Assembly: GCA_035362335.1 (NCBI GenBank) | Contig: DAOSDL010000001.1 | Location: forward strand, 124,001-188,000 | From: JAOSJT01 sp035362335 | GTDB lineage: Bacteria > Bacteroidota > Ignavibacteria > SZUA-365 | DNA: 64,000 nucleotides | Direction of reading: 5' to 3' | Part shown: in pieces, positions 61,101 through 64,000 of the stretch | Numbering within the stretch: position 1 is the first letter of the stretch | How the letters are laid out: every line of letters begins with the position of its first letter | Program-made: the position numbers and the translations under genes | The notes under the pieces: generated by a model | The model's database searches: none | Told to the model about the DNA's origin: nothing | Seen by the model: the letters and a program-made list of their open reading frames with translations, nothing else

Positions 61101-64000
61101 TACGACGTGTTGGCGCTGATGTCGGCGATGTCCGCCAGGCGCAGATTCATCGAGGCGTTGTAGGCGTAGCCGTTTTTCGTGTTCGGTTGAATCACGCGCA
61201 GCTCGTTGATCCATACACTGCCCGACATGCTGCTGTTGTCGAGGTTGCGCACGCCCACGGAAATGAATTGCACGCGCACAATGTCGGGACTGCCATACAC
61301 CCAGAAACGAGCGTCGGGATTGCTGCGCGAGGGGAAGTCATTGTAGCCGGACGAACTATCGATCAACGCCTTCACCGCGGTCAATTCCGAGAAATCGATG
61401 TCCACTTCGTTTTCCGAGGCCCAGCCCGCCTTGATCGGCGCGCGATACTCGTAGTAATTCGCCGTGTCGATGCCGAAGCGCATCACCATTTCATAATTCC
61501 GGCCATCGAGACGCGGGTCGCCATGCACGTACATTTTGAGGCGACGGTAATTGAACAAATCGATGCCCGTACCGGGGAAGAGGCGATAGGCCTCGCGAAG
61601 CGAATCCACGTCGAGATCGATGAAATTCAGCGCGAGTGACTGCTCGTTGCCGAAAATCTGCTGGTCGGGACGCGTACGGTCGCGCGGACGAATCACGCCC
61701 GGCGGCACGTCGTACTCGGGATTGTCCTCGACGCTCACCACCGACACGGCGAAATGCTTGTCGTTGCGCAGTCGCTCGTACCACTGATTTCCCACGAAAT
61801 TGAATTCAGCGATGCGCACATTCAGCGGTGTGTCGGGATTCGCGCTCTCGACGCCTGAAATCAGCACGCGCAGAAATTCCACATTGTCCAGCGCCGGCGT
61901 GCCAACTTCCTCGTCCGGCAGGTTGAGCGGAATGCGGAATTGATACCAGCCGTTGGTGCCGCCGCCCACCACGTAGGGATTGCGGTTGGACGGATCGTTG
62001 AAACGCGTGGTGTCGAGATCGATGATGTAGCGATAGTAGTCGTTGGCCAGATCGAGGATGCTGTTGTTGTTCAAATCCTCGGTGTCGGGGAATTGTCCGG
62101 CGGGATCGCCGTTCTCCTGATCGCCGTTGCCCTGCGTGCCGTTGAAGCGCGTCCAGTCGTTGGCGTCGTACACGTAATTGTCGCCACTCGGATCGTCGAC
62201 CGGGATCAGTCCCTGCGCGATTTCATTCGCGAACAACTGCCGCTCCTGCTCGTCCGTCAGCATGTCGAGGCCCACATCCTCGCCGGCGTTGAGAATGCCG
62301 TTGCGGATGGAGCCGGGGAGCACATCGTCCTCGGAATTGAGTTTGCCATTGGGGATGACATCCTCCGAAACCTTGCCCAGATCGATGATCAGCTTGCCGC
62401 CGGATTGATTTTCCACCTTCATCCACAGTTCGATGTAGTTGAAGTTGCCATCGATGAGGTTGGAGGCGTTGGACGGCAGCAGACGCATGACACCGGCCCA
62501 GTTCTCGCGCTGCTGTGCGAGGTCGGGTTGATAGTTGAAGGGACCGCGCCGCGTCGGGTAATAGTCGAGGTCGAGCACGGTAACGCGCTGATCCTCGCGG
62601 GCCACGCTTTTCTCCGGCCAGATGTCGTCCACGCGCACGGTGCGATCCGAGAGCGAGGTGATGGGAAGGTTGTACCAATCCAGCTTGGCGCGTTGCGTGT
62701 TCATCAAGCTGTCGTTGCCCACGGTCGGATTGTCCGGCAGGCGATTGGGCACCGAGGCGAGGCGCCACACGGTGTAGGAGGTCTGCAGCGGGATGAAGAT
62801 GCGCGAGCCCTCGAAGTCATCGAGATAGGCGATGCTCTCGCCGCCATCGGAAGGGATGGTGCTGGTTTTGGAGCTTTCGCCGGGCATCACCATGGCGGCC
62901 TCGCCCTGCAGGGTCAACGTGGATTTTTCCTTGGTGCTGAGAAAGGGCAGGGTGTTCAACGCGTCGGTGAGGACGGGAAGATCGAGCGTGGTTTTCGCAT
63001 CGATGCCGAACATCGCATTGCTGATGGGCTCTTCGCCGATGCGCACCTTGTCGCTGAGCGTTTTCTGGCTCAGGCTCATCCAGGTGAAGCCGAAATAGGA
63101 ATCCTTGTTGATCTCCACTTCGCCGCGCGCGCCGAGCAGGGTTTTCGAAGCGAAGGTGAACAGATCCTGCTTTTCGTACTCGATGTCGAGTCGCGCTCCG
63201 GGAGCCAGTGCTTCCTCCTTGAGAATTTGCACCGAACCCACTTGCTCGTTCACCGTGTAATCCACGCCGGGCGTGAGCGGCGAACCGTTGAGCGTAACGC
63301 GCACCGAACCGGCAACCACGTTGAAGCCCAACTGATAAATCGCCGAACTGCTGCCGCGCGTAGTGCCCGCGATCATGATCTTGTCGTTCGCGCTCAAGCG
63401 CGCCTGCGACTTGGTGTTCGTGTAAATGTCGGGGAAGAGGAAGGGCTCGATTTTCGTCAGCGGCTGATTCGGAAGCAGCAACGAGTAAATGGTCTTGAGG
63501 CCTTCGTTCCAGGGTTCGAGCGTGGGGAAAATGATCTCGCCGCGCGCCTGGTTCACCGTGAGGCCGGGAAGGAAATCGATGCGACCGTCGGGGTAGCCGC
63601 CGTTGTCGTCGGTGTTGTCGAGGCCGAAAAGGCGGATAAGCTGCGCGCTGATGTCGGGCAACACCTCCTGATCGGGCTGGCCGCCGCTGCGGTACACGAG
63701 TTTGAAATTCGCAAGATCCTCGGGGCGCAGGTTGCGCGAGTTCAGCGAGTAAATGCTCTTGACCTTGAGCTTCCAGGCCTTGGTGAACGACGGCGTGAGG
63801 TTGCGGGGCTTCACCAGCTTCAACACCATGCGCGAGGGCACGTCGATGTTGTTGGCATCCTTGTACGTCTTCAGGCGCTGATCACCGGCGAAGGTTCCGA
63901 TCACCTGATCATCGTCCGCCCTCGTATCCTCCGCACCTTCCACGCGGTACGCCACCGCGATCACCTGATCTTCCTGCACGCTTTGATTCAGCGAAATAAT
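58193..64000 (-). CDS. sprA: T9SS translocon SprA (5' end outside window)
   Basis: At least 1935 residues, open to the window edge, so the start is missing. It is the SprA/Sov giant outer-membrane barrel that exports T9SS cargos. Landmarks: IISLNQSVQEDQVIAVAYRV, FTPTSFTKAW-like (LTPSFTKAWKLKVKSIYSLN), GARGEVEINKDSYFGFTWMS and the C-terminal GGLEMRITIAGS. An insert at about 59560-59960 is very acidic and basic by turns (EPKPEEEEELRYEEMPLREL) and should form a coiled coil facing outside or the periplasm. It is upstream of ybaB, recR, a methyltransferase and lipoproteins. Three candidate cargos are in this same window. Confidence 0.95.
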   Translation of the reverse strand: MISLNQSVQEDQVIAVAYRVEGAEDTRADDDQVIGTFAGDQRLKTYKDANNIDVPSRMVLKLVKPRNLTPSFTKAWKLKVKSIYSLNSRNLRPEDLANFKLVYRSGGQPDQEVLPDISAQLIRLFGLDNTDDNGGYPDGRIDFLPGLTVNQARGEIIFPTLEPWNEGLKTIYSLLLPNQPLTKIEPFLFPDIYTNTKSQARLSANDKIMIAGTTRGSSSAIYQLGFNVVAGSVRVTLNGSPLTPGVDYTVNEQVGSVQILKEEALAPGARLDIEYEKQDLFTFASKTLLGARGEVEINKDSYFGFTWMSLSQKTLSDKVRIGEEPISNAMFGIDAKTTLDLPVLTDALNTLPFLSTKEKSTLTLQGEAAMVMPGESSKTSTIPSDGGESIAYLDDFEGSRIFIPLQTSYTVWRLASVPNRLPDNPTVGNDSLMNTQRAKLDWYNLPITSLSDRTVRVDDIWPEKSVAREDQRVTVLDLDYYPTRRGPFNYQPDLAQQRENWAGVMRLLPSNASNLIDGNFNYIELWMKVENQSGGKLIIDLGKVSEDVIPNGKLNSEDDVLPGSIRNGILNAGEDVGLDMLTDEQERQLFANEIAQGLIPVDDPSGDNYVYDANDWTRFNGTQGNGDQENGDPAGQFPDTEDLNNNSILDLANDYYRYIIDLDTTRFNDPSNRNPYVVGGGTNGWYQFRIPLNLPDEEVGTPALDNVEFLRVLISGVESANPDTPLNVRIAEFNFVGNQWYERLRNDKHFAVSVVSVEDNPEYDVPPGVIRPRDRTRPDQQIFGNEQSLALNFIDLDVDSLREAYRLFPGTGIDLFNYRRLKMYVHGDPRLDGRNYEMVMRFGIDTANYYEYRAPIKAGWASENEVDIDFSELTAVKALIDSSSGYNDFPSRSNPDARFWVYGSPDIVRVQFISVGVRNLDNSSMSGSVWINELRVIQPNTKNGYAYNASMNLRLADIADISANTSYSDPYFHGISDRFSATRAWTTSWSMNTTLNIDKVFPEDWKGTQVRVTYSHAENLRKPLLLADKPDVEVEAAVSALADQMRRDGKSQREIDTEVRNARIATQTLEIRDSWSIPTVRLKAPGESWLVKDVVNRLELSYNYSITRFRDPVYRSRRNWQWQARVGYGFDFGRESYIQPFKKVFADVFLLDFYKNAKWYFLPTRIGADATLERSRIEEVERFPLRYRPYTRTFTHGRSANLAFTLSEESLLNLSGNLSANTRTSLLGLETEQLFDANGQPVLDDFGLPIVTQRQSSAIFRDVFFGKGNLNLGPPTSYQQQFSLQSRPSFPELFNLSKLMDLSMGYSVSYSWQQNIQQADQGRSASYNASINSTLNIKLKQMFEPLFPERKSAAAATTPERKPVPGRRSVPQQQPDPEPKPEEEEELRYEEMPLRELLKQLERRDPAKYQRDLEELRNAVEKENELAAKKSQVKQDEDLEGVVKLNEEIQAARKRAINLLRNVEEPKREEGEEAAARASSLASALGTLEDVLYYGIKVPFLDFDNLAFTFAQNNTSQVGGVRGQTGFSSFWTSVPFGNPPDADLGPSRLYQLGLISDPNPSSGRLAFKSSFPFVGIENYRRGLRAPNPNGNFVDNYSQSNTFSIKTNRPLWEGARIDLNWDLKWSLNKNYQIKTDDMGVQTITSVTTTGKLERSYLAFPDFLFFSFFNTNMGQVNERFQELRADQADTRKDSEKLAEAFEEGFEALPWLSSIMKEFFPRVNWGLRWDGLEKWSLLEGLADRISLEHRYSSSLSSSWRNSPDDGSQITESRMVGYNFQPLIGVQLGFNEVWGGNLSVSTRWSKKGTFNLNSSSSNITEDNSDEFTLNGEFKKTGFNLPMFGLSLQNDINFNLAFSLNKNASRIYSISDLGSGGQPREGTTRITIEPRVRYSISQRVQASIFYRYQRTRPDAEAGSRIPGTTVHEGGLEMRITIAGS

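Overview
This 64 kb window comes from a GC-rich Gram-negative chromosome of the Bacteroidota/Chlorobiota (FCB) supergroup, probably an Ignavibacteria- or Kapabacteria-like lineage. That placement is inferred from four things seen here: a type IX secretion (T9SS) SprA translocon, three predicted secreted proteins with T9SS-type C-terminal sorting domains, a short RpoD of the Bacteroidota/Chlorobi form, and an Rrf2/MiaB/sigma-54 activator/LptE neighbourhood. Genes are dense, nearly all are chromosomal housekeeping or envelope genes, and no transposase, integrase, phage gene or CRISPR array was seen.

Left part (1-10.6 kb): a truncated VWA-domain repeat protein, small lipoproteins and secreted proteins, a YggX-like protein with extra cysteines, a lower-GC YCF48-type propeller with a T9SS tail, tRNA-Ile(CAU), a NifU-like scaffold, a TonB-C protein and a DUF1349-like T9SS cargo. 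Then (10.8-24 kb) uvrA, a repeat-rich gap, a beta-barrel protein, mpl, a hemerythrin, a large secreted glycosidase-like T9SS cargo, a PLP decarboxylase, galT, surE and a second beta-barrel. From 24.1 to 31 kb lie an ECF sigma/anti-sigma/YbjQ operon, a secreted cyclophilin, a promoter- and terminator-bounded 63-residue gene, rpoD, a GAF/degenerate-GGDEF protein and a TPR protein.

The middle (31-43.5 kb) holds a secreted pullulanase-type GH13, a tandem Usp protein and a seven-gene minus-strand run: a split metH, an LCP-family protein, gap, pgk, a rhomboid protease, ispG and comF. Divergent from metH is an Rrf2 regulator with a histone-H1-like tail, followed by the compact operon miaB, SPOR protein, MBL hydrolase, sigma-54 activator and lptE. 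A family 2 glycosyltransferase, TPR proteins, an isochorismatase-type hydrolase, a DUF58 protein and an Omp28-like lipoprotein follow. The right end is a minus-strand run: sprA (5' end outside the window), ybaB, recR, a methyltransferase and two overlapping lipoprotein genes.

The main functional themes are envelope building and T9SS secretion (SprA, LptE, LCP protein, Mpl, glycosyltransferase, cargos with sorting tails), glycan and sugar metabolism (pullulanase, GalT, gap/pgk) and Fe-S/redox biology (YggX-like, NifU-like, Rrf2, MiaB, IspG). Across the window I found a recurring promoter of the form TTGnnn, 17 bp, TAnnnT, upstream of many of the genes, which gives independent support for several start sites. 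All family assignments come from reading the sequence and recognising motifs; no database search was run.
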